From Phaeobacter sp. QD34_24 (GTDB taxonomy: Bacteria; Pseudomonadota; Alphaproteobacteria; Rhodobacterales; Rhodobacteraceae), in contig NZ_JARCJD010000006.1 in assembly GCF_028890115.1 (NCBI RefSeq), positions 124,001 through 188,000 on the forward strand: DNA of 64,000 nucleotides, in the 5' to 3' direction. Positions 16,245 through 25,721 of this stretch are shown here, one piece after another. A program made the position numbers and the translations under genes. Position 1 is the first letter of the stretch, and every line of letters starts with the position of its first letter. The notes under the pieces were generated by a model. It saw only the letters and a program-made list of their open reading frames with translations. It did not search any database and was not told the DNA's origin.

Positions 16245-18608
16245 ATGGAGGCGCTGGATCTCAAGCTCCTGCGCAGTTTCCGCCGCCTCTGGGCGCAGGC
16301 CCTGGCGATTGCCCTGGTGCTGGCCTGCGGGGTTGCGATCCTCCTGATGGCTTTTGGCATGCAGCGGGCGCTGAGCGACACCCGCGCGGCCTATTACGAG
16401 CGCAACCGTTTCGCCGATGTCTTTGCCAAGGCAACCCGGGTGCCGGATCACGAGATGACCCGGATCCTTGCCATCGACGGAGTGCGCGCCGGCGAAGCAC
16501 GGGTGGAGCATTACGCGATCCTCGATCTGCCGGGCAAGGTGGAGACGGTGACGGGCTTGGTGCTGTCCTTGCCTGTGAATGGCGGGCCGGTGTTGAATGT
16601 GCCGCTGCTGCGCTCCGGGCGCCTGCCTGAGGCCGATGCCTCGGATGAGGTGGTGGTGAACGAACCCTTTGCAGAGGCGAACGGGCTGAAACCCGGTGAT
16701 CGCTTCAGCGCGAATCTGGATGGCAACCGGCGCGAGCTGCGCATCACCGGCACGGTGCTGTCGCCCGAATTCATCTACACGCTTGGCCCCGGCGCACTGA
16801 TGCCGGACAATGAAACCTTCGGGATCCTCTGGCTGCCCGATCGCGTGGCCGAGGCGGCCTTTGACATGCAGGGCGCCTTCAACAGCGTTTCGGTGAAACT
16901 GGACCCCGCGACCCGTGAAGAAGAGGTGATCGACCGGATCGACGATATCCTGGCGCCCTATGGGGGGCTTGGGGCGCATGGGCGCGATCTGCAGCTCTCG
17001 GACAGTTTCATCGATGCGGAACTCAAGCAGTTGAAGAATACCGCCCTGATCCTGCCGCCGATCTTCTTTGGAATCACGGCCTTTCTTGTGAACATGGTGA
17101 TCGGCCGCATCATCCTGCTGGAACGCAGCGAGATCGGCCTGCTGAAGGCGCTGGGCTATTCCAATGCCGAGGTCTGCCTGCATTACCTGATGCTGGCGGG
17201 GCTGATCGCCGGTCTCGGCATCCTGATCGGCTGGGCGACAGGCAGCTGGCTGGCGCGTTCGCTGGCTGAGCTTTACGCGCAGTTCTTCGAGTTTCCCTAT
17301 CTGATCTTCCGCACGCCGCTGGATGCCTATGGGCTGTCGGGGGTGCTGGCGCTGCTGACCGCGGGCCTGGGGGCCGCGCAAAGCGCGCTGCATGTGGCGC
17401 GGCTGGCCCCGGCGGTGGCGATGTCACCGCCCGCACCGCCCCGGTTCAAGCGCAATGTCTTTGATCGGCTGCTGACCCGTCTGCGCCCGTCGCAGGCGGT
17501 GATGATGATCCTGCGCAGCCTGGTGCGCTGGCCGATCCGTTCGGCTCTCAGCATTCTGGGCCTGTCGCTGGCGGTCTCGGTCCTGGTGGCCTCGGGGTTC
17601 ATCGAAGGGGCGCTGGATGAGATCATGGAGACCTCCTTCTACCAGGCCAACCGGCAGGATGCGGCGCTGATCTTCTCGCCGGAAATACCCGAAACCGCCC
17701 TGGCCGATGTGGCGAACCTGCCCGGCGTGGTCAGGGCCGAGGGGCAGTTCTACCAGGCGGCGGTGCTGCGCAATGGCCATCTGAGCAAGGATCTGTCGAT
17801 CGAGGCCCGCCGCCCCGGCGCCGATCTGGCCCGGATCCTGGATGCGGAGGGGCGCGTGGTGGAGCCGCCCGAAGGCGGGATCCTGTTGTCGGAACGGGTG
17901 GCCACCCAGCTGATGGTGCAGCCCGGAGACATGATCGATGTGGAGCTGAAGGGCGGGCGGGCCGAGACCTACAGTGTGCGGGTCTCGGGGATCGTGACAC
18001 AGTATTTCGGCCTGGGCGCCTATATGAACCTCGACAGTCTCAGTGCGTTGTTGCGGCAGGCACCTCGGGTGAACGTGGCGCATCTGCGGCTGGACCCGAA
18101 CGCGCTGCCGGAGCTGCATGCGCTGCTGAAGGAGACGCCCTCGCTGAGCGGCCTATCGATGATGACCGAGATCCGCCAGTCCTTCCGCGACACGATCCGT
18201 GAAAACGTGGTCATCATGAGCACGATCTACAGCGTCATCGCGGTGCTGATCACGGTGGGCGTAGCCTATAACGGCGCCCGCATCCAGATGTCCGAGCGCG
18301 GGCGCGAGCTGGCCAGCCTGCGCATCCTCGGCTTCACGCGGGGGGAGGTCTCCTTCATCCTGGTGGGGGAAACCATGTTGCTGGCGCTTCTGGCGCAGCC
18401 GCTGGGCTGGGTGCTGGGGGCCGGGATCGCCAAGATCCTGGCCGAGACCTCGGCCAGCGATCTTTATTCGATACCTTTGGTGCTGAAACCGGCGGGCTTT
18501 GCCACGGCGAGCCTGGTGGTCCTGGGAGCGGCTCTGGTGTCGGTCCTGGTGGTGCGGCGGCGGCTGGACCGGCTGGATCTGGTCCAGGTCATGAAAACGC
18601 GGGAGTAG
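16245..18608 (+). CDS. ABC transporter permease with two FtsX domains
   Basis: 787-aa inner-membrane protein. One helix near residues 18-38 (ALAIALVLACGVAILLMAFG) is followed by a large periplasmic region, a membrane block at about 265-390, a second entry helix at about 430-455 (SALSILGLSLAVSVLVASGF), a second periplasmic region, and a C-terminal membrane block at about 660-780. This duplicated FtsX/MacB_PCD layout is typical of long fused permeases that pair with a single LolD-like ATPase. It starts 4 bp after the ATPase stop. The mechanism is probably periplasmic mechanotransmission to the adaptor; cargo unknown. Confidence 0.87.
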   Translation: MEALDLKLLRSFRRLWAQALAIALVLACGVAILLMAFGMQRALSDTRAAYYERNRFADVFAKATRVPDHEMTRILAIDGVRAGEARVEHYAILDLPGKVETVTGLVLSLPVNGGPVLNVPLLRSGRLPEADASDEVVVNEPFAEANGLKPGDRFSANLDGNRRELRITGTVLSPEFIYTLGPGALMPDNETFGILWLPDRVAEAAFDMQGAFNSVSVKLDPATREEEVIDRIDDILAPYGGLGAHGRDLQLSDSFIDAELKQLKNTALILPPIFFGITAFLVNMVIGRIILLERSEIGLLKALGYSNAEVCLHYLMLAGLIAGLGILIGWATGSWLARSLAELYAQFFEFPYLIFRTPLDAYGLSGVLALLTAGLGAAQSALHVARLAPAVAMSPPAPPRFKRNVFDRLLTRLRPSQAVMMILRSLVRWPIRSALSILGLSLAVSVLVASGFIEGALDEIMETSFYQANRQDAALIFSPEIPETALADVANLPGVVRAEGQFYQAAVLRNGHLSKDLSIEARRPGADLARILDAEGRVVEPPEGGILLSERVATQLMVQPGDMIDVELKGGRAETYSVRVSGIVTQYFGLGAYMNLDSLSALLRQAPRVNVAHLRLDPNALPELHALLKETPSLSGLSMMTEIRQSFRDTIRENVVIMSTIYSVIAVLITVGVAYNGARIQMSERGRELASLRILGFTRGEVSFILVGETMLLALLAQPLGWVLGAGIAKILAETSASDLYSIPLVLKPAGFATASLVVLGAALVSVLVVRRRLDRLDLVQVMKTRE

Positions 18609-18615
18609 AGAGACG

Positions 18616-19824
18616 ATGCTGAGAACACGCACGGTTGTCATGGCCGGATTGGTCCTTCTGGTGACGGGTACCCTGGGATATGTCGCCCTACGCCCCGAGC
18701 CGGTCGCGGTGGATTTGCACGAGATCGCCCGTGGTCCCCTGCAGGTGACGGTCAATGCCGACGGCAAGACCCGGATCCGGGAAATCTACGATGTGTCGGC
18801 GCCGATCACCGGTACCGCGCAGCGCGCGCCCGTCCGGGTGGGGGATGTGGTGGTGGGCGGTGAAACCGTGGTCGCGGTGCTGAAGCCTGCGACAGCCAAC
18901 CTGCTGGATGCGCGCAGCCGCAGCCAGGCCGAGGCCGCCGTGCGCGAGGCCGAAGCGGGGCTTGCCGTGGCACGCAGCCAGATGCGCCAGGCCTCGGAAA
19001 CGCTGACCCTGTCGGAAAGCGAATTCAATCGCGCCGACACATTGGTGCAGCGCGGCGTGGTTTCCAAGACCCGGCTGGAAGAGCTGGAGCAGAGGCTGCA
19101 TATCGACCGCGCCGCGATGACGGCGGCGGTTTCGGCGCTGGAGATGGCCAAGGGCACCCTGGATCGCGCCCGCGCCGCGCTGATCGAACCCGGTGCACCC
19201 GAGGCGGGCAGCGCCTGCTGCCTGACGGTGACAGCACCGATGTCGGGGCAGGTGCTGACCGTCGATGTCTTGAGCGAACAGACCGTTCTGGCGGGCACGA
19301 GGCTGATCTCGCTTGGCGATCCGGGCGATCTGGAGATCGTGGCGGATCTTCTCTCCACCGATGCGGTGCGGCTGAAGGAAGGGGATCGCGCCATCGTCGA
19401 ACGCTGGGGCGGCGCGCAGGAGCTGGGCGCCCGGGTGCGGCGGATCGAACCGGCCGGCTATACCAAGGTTTCCGCCCTCGGCATCGAGGAGCAGCGGGTG
19501 GATGTGATCCTCGATTTCACCTCCCCGCCCGAGGATTACGCTGGGATGGGGGACGGGTTCGCCGTCTTCCTGCGCGTGGTTGAATGGGAAAGCGATGACG
19601 TTCTGTCGGTGCCGCTGAGCGCGGTCTTCCGCCGGGGGACCGACTGGGCGGTCTTTGTCGAAGCAGACGGGCTGGCGCAGCGGCGGCGCGTCTCTTTGGG
19701 GCGGCGCAACGATCACATGGCCGAGGTGCTGGACGGGCTTGCCCCCGGCGATGCGGTGATCCTGCACCCGTCGGATTTGATCAGCGAAGGCACATTGATC
19801 GAGCCGAGGCCCGACGCGCTGTGA
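18616..19824 (+). CDS. HlyD/MacA-type periplasmic adaptor (membrane fusion protein)
   Basis: 402-aa adaptor anchored by an N-terminal helix (VVMAGLVLLVTGTLGYVAL). Order: half lipoyl domain (VSAPITGTAQRAPVRVGDVV), a coiled-coil hairpin at about 95-185 rich in Ala, Glu, Arg and Leu (SRSQAEAAVREAEAGLAVA), second half lipoyl (LTVTAPMSGQVLTVDVLSEQ), then beta-barrel and membrane-proximal domains. It starts 7 bp after the FtsX permease, completing an ATPase-permease-adaptor exporter. An outer-membrane channel gene is not present here, so it would use one encoded elsewhere. Substrate unknown. Confidence 0.88.
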   Translation: MLRTRTVVMAGLVLLVTGTLGYVALRPEPVAVDLHEIARGPLQVTVNADGKTRIREIYDVSAPITGTAQRAPVRVGDVVVGGETVVAVLKPATANLLDARSRSQAEAAVREAEAGLAVARSQMRQASETLTLSESEFNRADTLVQRGVVSKTRLEELEQRLHIDRAAMTAAVSALEMAKGTLDRARAALIEPGAPEAGSACCLTVTAPMSGQVLTVDVLSEQTVLAGTRLISLGDPGDLEIVADLLSTDAVRLKEGDRAIVERWGGAQELGARVRRIEPAGYTKVSALGIEEQRVDVILDFTSPPEDYAGMGDGFAVFLRVVEWESDDVLSVPLSAVFRRGTDWAVFVEADGLAQRRRVSLGRRNDHMAEVLDGLAPGDAVILHPSDLISEGTLIEPRPDAL

Positions 19825-19846
19825 TCCGCGCCACAGGGGGCGGAGG

Positions 19847-20278
19847 TCAGCCCTGCGGCAGCCGGTTCTGCGGCACCCGCCGGAAGACCCCGTTGGAGGT
19901 CGCGATCAGGGTGCCGTCCTCAGCCTCCAGCCGCGCGGAAATGAACAGGGTGCTGCGGCCGCCGCCGGTGATCTGACCGGTCGCCGTCACCCGTCCTCCG
20001 GGGGCGGGCGCGATGAACTGGGTGGTCAATGAGATGGTCAGAAAGGGCGCGCGGCCGGTGGGGTCGACGCTCATCGATCCGGTGGCGCCGCTGGCGCTGT
20101 CGAGCAGGGTCGTGGCGATACCGCCATGCAGCACCCCGTGACGGTTCAGGTGGCCATCGTTGATATCCAGCCAGCAGCGTGCGCCGCCGTCGCCTGCGCT
20201 GTTGCTCACATCCAGCACATAGCCGATCAGCCGCTGCGGGCCGGTTTCTGCGTGGATGATCAGGTCGGGGGCGGACAT
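19847..20278 (-). CDS. PaaI-family hotdog thioesterase
   Basis: 143-aa single hotdog-fold thioesterase, expected to hydrolyse acyl- or aryl-CoA. The family core NRHGVLHGGIATTLLDSASG (about 46-65) supplies the Asn, the HGG loop and the catalytic Asp of the helix; SLTTQFIAPAPGG and TGQITGGGRSTLFISARL are the usual central strands. It is convergent with the HlyD-type adaptor gene and lies downstream of the iclR gene on the same strand (124 bp gap without obvious features), so it may be part of the same catabolic block. Its specific CoA substrate is unknown. Confidence 0.83.
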   Translation of the reverse strand: MSAPDLIIHAETGPQRLIGYVLDVSNSAGDGGARCWLDINDGHLNRHGVLHGGIATTLLDSASGATGSMSVDPTGRAPFLTISLTTQFIAPAPGGRVTATGQITGGGRSTLFISARLEAEDGTLIATSNGVFRRVPQNRLPQG

Positions 20279-20402
20279 ATGCGGTTCCTTTTGGATGGTC
20301 TTCGCGGGACCTGGCCGGGGCAGGCACAGACGGCGGTCACTATGGCCCCCGATACGAGAGCGATACGGAATTGAAATGCGCGGTTGCTGGCTGTGGCCTG
20401 GC

Positions 20403-21227
20403 TTATCCCCGTTGCACCAGGGCCGGGCTCTTGCCGGTCATCCGCTCGAGGTTGCGCACGGCGGCCTGCAGTTTCGGTCCGACTTCGGCCTCCATCCGCT
20501 CCTGGCTCAGCATTTCGGGCGTGGCACCGCAGGTAAAGACGACGGGTTCGTCGAATTCATGGCTGCGGAACGGAACTGAAACGGCGTTGACCGTGCTGGC
20601 ATAGCGCAGCCCGTGCCCCGCGATCACGAAGCCCCGTGCCACCAGTTGCGAATAGGCATCCTCGCGCAGGCCGGTGACGGTGACATCAGCTTCCTCCAAT
20701 GCGTCTCCGTAGGTTTCCAGATAGGCGGCGAACTCCCGGTCGGACTGGGCCGCCAGCTGGGCCTGCCCCGATGACGAATGGGTCAGCGGAATGCGGTGTC
20801 CCACCTCCAGCCAGATGGAAGAGGCCTGATGCGGGCGCCAGGTCTTGGTCAGCAGGATCTTCTGCTCGTCCCGCACCCCGATCAGCACCAGGGTGCCGGT
20901 CTCATCCGCCAGGGGCTGCATGATATCCGTGGCCGTATCGACAAAAGACACCGAGGCCGAGGCGACATTCCCCAACGCCAGCAGGGCGGGGCCGGGGCGG
21001 TAGCGGTCATGCCGGTGCCCGTGCGACAGATATCCCAGCGTCTGCAGCGTGAAGGTCAGCCGCGAGACGGTGGATTTCGGCAGGCCTGTGCGCTCGGACA
21101 GTTCCTGGTTGCTGAGCCCATCGTCGCTGGGGCGAAAGGCGCGCAACACGCTCATCCCGCGCGCCAGGGTGGTGGCGAACCGGCGATCGGTCGGGGCTTC
21201 CTTGGCCATATCTGTCGTTCCCGTCAT
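20403..21227 (-). CDS. IclR-family transcriptional regulator
   Basis: 274-aa regulator: N-terminal winged helix-turn-helix (LSNQELSERTGLPKSTVSRL at about 39-58) and a C-terminal IclR effector domain (GTLVLIGVRDEQKILL, IPLTHSSSGQAQLA, and AVSVPFRSHEFDEPVVFTCG). An alternative ATG at 21209 (MAKEAPTD) would shorten it by six residues. It lies downstream of the TRAP genes dctP-dctQ-dctM on the same strand, 18 bp after dctM, so it is probably co-transcribed and controls them. A matching operator candidate lies at 24308-24341. Confidence 0.88.
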   Translation of the reverse strand: MTGTTDMAKEAPTDRRFATTLARGMSVLRAFRPSDDGLSNQELSERTGLPKSTVSRLTFTLQTLGYLSHGHRHDRYRPGPALLALGNVASASVSFVDTATDIMQPLADETGTLVLIGVRDEQKILLTKTWRPHQASSIWLEVGHRIPLTHSSSGQAQLAAQSDREFAAYLETYGDALEEADVTVTGLREDAYSQLVARGFVIAGHGLRYASTVNAVSVPFRSHEFDEPVVFTCGATPEMLSQERMEAEVGPKLQAAVRNLERMTGKSPALVQRG

Positions 21228-21245
21228 GCTTTGGTTCAGACCGGA

Positions 21246-22586
21246 TTACATCATTGAGTTCGGTAGAAGCAATGAAATCGCGGGAAAGACCATCAGAAGG
21301 ATCAGAACGATCACGTCCACGGACAAAAATCGTGCGATCCCGGCAAAGATCCGGTCGATCGGCGCCTCCTTGCCCACCACATTGGCGATGACAAAGACGT
21401 TGAGGCCCACGGGCGGGGTGATCAGGCCGATCTCCAGGAGCTTGATGACCACCACGCCGAACCAGATCAGGTCCAACCCGTAGGTTTCCACCAGCGGCAC
21501 CATCAGCGGCAGGGTCAGCACCATGATCCCGATGGGATCCAGGAACATGCCCAGAAGCAGGTAGATCAGCGCAATCGACAGCATCAGCCAGAACACCGAG
21601 AGCTCGGCTGCGGTGACCACATCGACAATGGCGGGGGCCACGCCGGTCAGGGCCACGAAGGCGACAAAGATCTTGGCCCCGGCCGCGATGAAGAAGATCG
21701 AGGCGGTCTGCAGGCAGGTCTCGCGGAAGGCTTCCCAGATCGAGGCCATCGTCAGCTTGCGCTGAGCGATACCGATCAGCACGGCAGCGCTGAGGCAGAC
21801 GGCAGCGGCCTCGGTCGCGGTGAAGATGCCGCCGTAGATGCCGCCGATGATCACCAGGAACAAGACCAGCGCGGGCCAGGCCAGAAGGGCGGCACGGAAG
21901 CGCTCGCCGTAGGTGATTTCGCTCGTGTCAACGGGGGCCGAGGCGGGGTCGCGCTTGACCCAGAGATAGATCACCAGAACGAAGCCCGCCAGCGTCAGCA
22001 GCCCCGGCAGGATGCCCGCCACGAAGAGCTTGTTGATCGAGGTTTCGGTGAAGATGCCGTAGATGATGAAGAGAACGCTGGGCGGGATCAGCGATCCCAG
22101 CGTGCCGCCGGCGGCGACCGAAGCGGTGGCCAGGCGGTTGTCATAGCCCATGCGCAGCATTTCCGGCGTGCAGATCCGCCCCATGGTCGAGGCGCAGGCG
22201 ATCGACGATCCGGTGATGGCGGAAAAGCCGCCACAGCCCATGACCGAGGCCATGGCAACGCCGCCGGGCACAGCCGACAGCCAGACCCGCGCCGCGTGGT
22301 AGATCCGGGTGGTGATGTCAGCCTTGTAGGCCACATGCCCCAGCGCGATGAACAGTGGGATCATCGACAGGTCATAGGAATGGATCAGGTCGAAGGAGTT
22401 GGAGAAGACCATCGACGTGGTGGCCTTGATCGCGCGTTCCGGCATGAAGGTGCCGGTGCGGAAGGCGAAGATGCAGAAGGTGCCCACGGCGGCGACGCCT
22501 GCAAGGGTGAAACTGATCGGCACCCGCAGCGCCAGCAGGATCAGAACGGCGGCAAAGGCAATCAGCCCGATTGTTGAGGCGTCCAT
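21246..22586 (-). CDS. dctM: TRAP transporter large permease (DctM)
   Basis: 446-aa inner-membrane protein with about 12-13 hydrophobic segments, the Na+-coupled translocation subunit of a tripartite ATP-independent periplasmic transporter. Typical sequences are VMGCGGFSAITGSSIACAST (about 121-140), TVASVAAGGTLGSLIPPS-type block around 153-170, and LITPPVGLNVFVIANV near the C-terminus. It shares one base with the dctQ stop (TGATG), indicating coupled translation, and is followed by iclR. The substrate is probably an organic acid; the adjacent oxygenase cluster suggests an aromatic or related compound (inference). Confidence 0.92.
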   Translation of the reverse strand: MDASTIGLIAFAAVLILLALRVPISFTLAGVAAVGTFCIFAFRTGTFMPERAIKATTSMVFSNSFDLIHSYDLSMIPLFIALGHVAYKADITTRIYHAARVWLSAVPGGVAMASVMGCGGFSAITGSSIACASTMGRICTPEMLRMGYDNRLATASVAAGGTLGSLIPPSVLFIIYGIFTETSINKLFVAGILPGLLTLAGFVLVIYLWVKRDPASAPVDTSEITYGERFRAALLAWPALVLFLVIIGGIYGGIFTATEAAAVCLSAAVLIGIAQRKLTMASIWEAFRETCLQTASIFFIAAGAKIFVAFVALTGVAPAIVDVVTAAELSVFWLMLSIALIYLLLGMFLDPIGIMVLTLPLMVPLVETYGLDLIWFGVVVIKLLEIGLITPPVGLNVFVIANVVGKEAPIDRIFAGIARFLSVDVIVLILLMVFPAISLLLPNSMM

Positions 22587-23098
22587 CAGTCCAAACCCTC
22601 TGCATGTGTGTCGACAAAGTTGAAATCACCTGTGCGGATCGCGCGTATATCCTGCACCACCAGCACCAGAAGGCGCAGCCAGCACAGCGAGATCCCAAGC
22701 AGGAAGACGAGGCGTCCGGGCCATTTCGGCAGCTCCAGATCGCCATAGAAGAACCCGCCCGAGGTGAAGGTATGCGCGAACTCGCGCCCGCCTGCGTAGA
22801 TCAGCGGCATCAGCGCAAACAGCCCCACAAGCGAACCGAACACCGCCAGCCAGGCCTGTGCCCGATGAGGCAGTTTGGCGGCAATGAACTCGACCGCCAC
22901 ATGGCTGCGCGCCAGCGTCGCCGCGGCGAGCGGCAGAACGATGGCGGCGACCATCAACTCGCGCACGATGATGATCGTGTCGGGCAGGGCAAAGTTGAAC
23001 AGGGCGCGCGAGACAACGCTGGCCGTGATCAACAGACCCAGGGCGATGACGGCAGCCACCGCGAGGTTCAATAGGAAGCTTTCCAGCGCTTTCAGCAT
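22586..23098 (-). CDS. dctQ: TRAP transporter small permease (DctQ)
   Basis: 170-aa membrane protein with four hydrophobic segments (near residues 10-30, 45-65, 85-105, 125-150), the small subunit that stabilises DctM in the membrane. The short SRALFNFALPDTIIIVREL stretch matches the DctQ family (Trp or Phe-x-x-Glu-Glu/Arg-Glu-like motif after helix 1). Located between dctP (126 bp downstream of its stop) and dctM (1-bp overlap). DctQ proteins diverge strongly, so the call rests on size, topology and position as much as on sequence. Confidence 0.88.
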   Translation of the reverse strand: MLKALESFLLNLAVAAVIALGLLITASVVSRALFNFALPDTIIIVRELMVAAIVLPLAAATLARSHVAVEFIAAKLPHRAQAWLAVFGSLVGLFALMPLIYAGGREFAHTFTSGGFFYGDLELPKWPGRLVFLLGISLCWLRLLVLVVQDIRAIRTGDFNFVDTHAEGLD

Positions 23099-23224
23099 TG
23101 GCGTCTCTTATCTGTCAGGCAGTTGGGAAAAGAACAGGGGCGGCACACGGCCAGCCCCTGCAAGGATAGGCCCCCCGAGGTGGACAGGCCACCGAGACTG
23201 AGGAGGGGGGACCTAAGACCTGTT

Positions 23225-24286
23225 TCAGCGCGCCCAGGGGTAGCCCTTGCTGTCACGCTCTTCGGTGTATTTGGCGATCAGGCCGCGGTATTCCGCCAGG
23301 AGGGCGGCGCCATCCATGCCCGCAGCGTTCATCTGCTCGACCCAGGCGTCGATGTATTTGCCGCCTGCGGCCACCAGCTGAGCGCGCTCTTCCTCGGGCA
23401 GGGTGATGACCTCGATGCCCTTTTCCTTCATGGTCTCGATTGCGGCATCGTTCGCGGTGGTGATCAGGCGGCCGAATTCATCCGCCATGCCACGGCCGGA
23501 GTCCAGCAGCACCTGCTGCTGTTCACCCGACAGGCTGTCGAACACATCCTTGTTCATCAGGATGCCGACGGCTCCGACCTGGCCCCAGTTCAGCAGCGTG
23601 TAGTTCTCCATCACCTCCTGCTGCTTCAGCGCGGTCACCGCGTAGGAATAGCCCTGCGAACAGTCCAGAAGGCCGGTGTCCAGACCCTGGTAGGCCTTGT
23701 AGATGCTCATGTTGACCATGTTGCCGCCGAGTTCGCCGAACACCTTGCCATAGGCGCCGGTGCCGCGGATCTTGCGGTCCTTGATGTCCGCGACCGAGCG
23801 GATCGCGTCACCGGTGCAGCCGATATGCACGGCCGAGGTGGTGAAGGTGCCGATGTAAACCAGGTTCTTCTTGGCCAGATCCTCGGCGATGACCGGGGAA
23901 GAGCGCATCAGCTCGTCCGTGGCGCGCATGCCGACCCAGGCGTCGGGGTTGTCGAGCGGCAGATCCGCGATGCCGTAGGACTGCATCTCCTGCGGGTAAT
24001 AGACCGCGATCACAGTGCCGAGGTCCGCAACGCCGTCGCCGATGGATTGCACCGCGGCATTGGCCTTGAACAGGGCGCCGCCCCATTGCACATCGATCTT
24101 CAGGTCGCCGCCCGAGGATTCGCCAACCTTGTCGGCAAACCACTGCAGCGCTGCAGCGCGGGCGCCGCGATTCGGACCGGCCTCACCGTGGATCAGCGTG
24201 GTTTCAGCCGAGGCTACACCGGCAAAGGCCATCAGGGCCGCAGGCAGAAGGGCGGATTTCAGGCGCGATTTAAAAGGGGTCTTCAT
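23225..24286 (-). CDS. dctP: TRAP transporter substrate-binding protein (DctP)
   Basis: 353-aa periplasmic receptor. The ATG at 24286 has a GGGAGGAGAC ribosome-binding site and starts a Sec signal peptide (MKTPFKSRLKSALLPAALMA, cut after GVASA). The mature part begins with TTLIHGEAGPNRGARA. The conserved specificity region contains IRSVADIKDRKIRGTGAYGK, the usual place of the arginine that binds the substrate carboxylate in TRAP receptors. It is the first of dctP-dctQ-dctM-iclR. The ligand is not deducible. Confidence 0.92.
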   Translation of the reverse strand: MKTPFKSRLKSALLPAALMAFAGVASAETTLIHGEAGPNRGARAAALQWFADKVGESSGGDLKIDVQWGGALFKANAAVQSIGDGVADLGTVIAVYYPQEMQSYGIADLPLDNPDAWVGMRATDELMRSSPVIAEDLAKKNLVYIGTFTTSAVHIGCTGDAIRSVADIKDRKIRGTGAYGKVFGELGGNMVNMSIYKAYQGLDTGLLDCSQGYSYAVTALKQQEVMENYTLLNWGQVGAVGILMNKDVFDSLSGEQQQVLLDSGRGMADEFGRLITTANDAAIETMKEKGIEVITLPEEERAQLVAAGGKYIDAWVEQMNAAGMDGAALLAEYRGLIAKYTEERDSKGYPWAR

Positions 24287-24307
24287 GATGGTCTCCTCCC
24301 AGAGATA

Positions 24308-24341
24308 TTCCACTATGCAGAATTAAGTTCCGACAATGGAA
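24308..24341. promoter_or_regulatory. Candidate IclR-type operator upstream of dctP
   Basis: Two neighbouring imperfect palindromes of the same form: TTCCACTATGCAGAA at 24308-24322 and TTCC-GACAAT-GGAA at 24328-24341, the second perfect. IclR-family regulators commonly bind TGGAA/TTCCA-type palindromes, and an iclR gene closes this operon. The sites begin 22 bp upstream of the dctP start codon, in the likely promoter region. The role is inferred from position and symmetry only. Confidence 0.35.
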
Positions 24342-24498
24342 ATTCATGGCGGATCGACAGGAGAAAGGCAACAGGATTTTTGAGCCCCTTCGCAAAGGAC
24401 GTAACGCAAGGGAAACGCGCTGCGATGCGGCATTGTTGTGAAGGGCGTATCAGAGGTTGAAAAGCGGTCCTGGCGATGGATCCGCAATGGTCGGTGGA

Positions 24499-25539
24499 TC
24501 AGGCCAGGAAATCGCGGGCGCGGGCGTTTCTCAGGGTGTCCTGCGGGCTGCAGCCGTAGCGAGATTTGTAATACTGGGAAAACCGGCCCAGGTGGGTCAT
24601 CCCCCAGCGTTCGGCGATTTCGGTGACGCTGTCATCGCGGCGGCCCTGGAGCAGATCCTCATGCGCCCGTTGCAGGCGGGTGGCGCGCAGATAGGCCATG
24701 GGCGCGGTGGACAGGAAGCGTTTGAACCCCATCTGCAGGTTGCGCGCGCTGACCCCGGCATAGGCGGCGATCTCGTCAATCTCCAGGGGGCGGTCCAGGT
24801 TGGCCAGCATATAGGCCTGCGCCCGGCGCACATGGCCGGGAATCACGGAGGAGGTCACCCGCCGCAACTGGTCTGAGTAATTGTGCCGGTGCGCCTCCAG
24901 AAGCCCGGTCATGACCGTGCTTTCCATGTAATGGGTCAACAGCGGACTGTTGCTGGCGGCAACGGGGCTGTGGGCGTTTTCCGCATCGGCCACCAGCATG
25001 TGCACCAGCCGCAACAGCCGCGCGCCGGCCCCATGAGACAGATCCAACGCCCCGTCGAATGTGATGGGGTGATCGGTGCTGAGGCCAAGGTTGGCATTGG
25101 CATGGGCATGCAGCGCCCGGCGGCTGATCTGCAGCAGCAGCTGCCTGCAGCTTTCCTCCCAGATCATCGTGGTTTCCCGATGTGGATTCAGCACCGCCGC
25201 GCGGCGCGTATCGCTGGTGTAGCTGTCGGCGCCGTTGATGATGGCGGCACTGCCGCTGAGCGGGATCTGCACCAGGTAGAACTGATCAAGGCGTCCCGGC
25301 GCGATCTGCGTCTTGGCGCCATATTCGATGTAGTTGAGCGACACCCGCTCGCCCGGCACATGGTGGTGGCGGGCGGCAAAGGGCGCCTTGCCGATGGTAT
25401 GCAGCTCATGGGGACAGAAAATGCGGCCGACGGCCTCGCGGGCCTCGTCCAGATCTTGCGTGCGGAACCGTGCAAACCGCGCCAGCGGTGCTGCCGGTCC
25501 CCGGTCCGCCTTATGCTGCGTGTCCTGCGGGGCTGGCAT
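24499..25539 (-). CDS. AraC-family transcriptional regulator
   Basis: 346-aa regulator with an N-terminal AraC-binding-like domain (VSLNYIEYGAKTQIAPGRLD about 70-90) and a C-terminal double helix-turn-helix: first in AAYAGVSARNLQMGFKRFL, second in VTEIAERWGMTHLGRFSQYY followed by KSRYGCSPQDTLR. The ATG at 25539 (MPAPQDTQ) is taken; the open frame extends upstream into the divergent promoter region. It lies between the TRAP operon (same strand) and the divergent SDR-monooxygenase genes, so it probably activates one or both in response to the substrate. Confidence 0.88.
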   Translation of the reverse strand: MPAPQDTQHKADRGPAAPLARFARFRTQDLDEAREAVGRIFCPHELHTIGKAPFAARHHHVPGERVSLNYIEYGAKTQIAPGRLDQFYLVQIPLSGSAAIINGADSYTSDTRRAAVLNPHRETTMIWEESCRQLLLQISRRALHAHANANLGLSTDHPITFDGALDLSHGAGARLLRLVHMLVADAENAHSPVAASNSPLLTHYMESTVMTGLLEAHRHNYSDQLRRVTSSVIPGHVRRAQAYMLANLDRPLEIDEIAAYAGVSARNLQMGFKRFLSTAPMAYLRATRLQRAHEDLLQGRRDDSVTEIAERWGMTHLGRFSQYYKSRYGCSPQDTLRNARARDFLA

Positions 25540-25721
25540 CTGTCGTCCTGTTGAACCTGGCCGAGCATAGCATGAGACCACCCCGGCACATAGCGCGGCG
25601 TCGTTTCCTTCGTTTTTTGGATAATGGCTGCGCCCAACGGATAGCCCGGCGGCGATTGGGCGGGAAATCCTGTCTCCCACAACAATGCAAGAACCACAAC
25701 AGCACGACAGGGATATGACAG

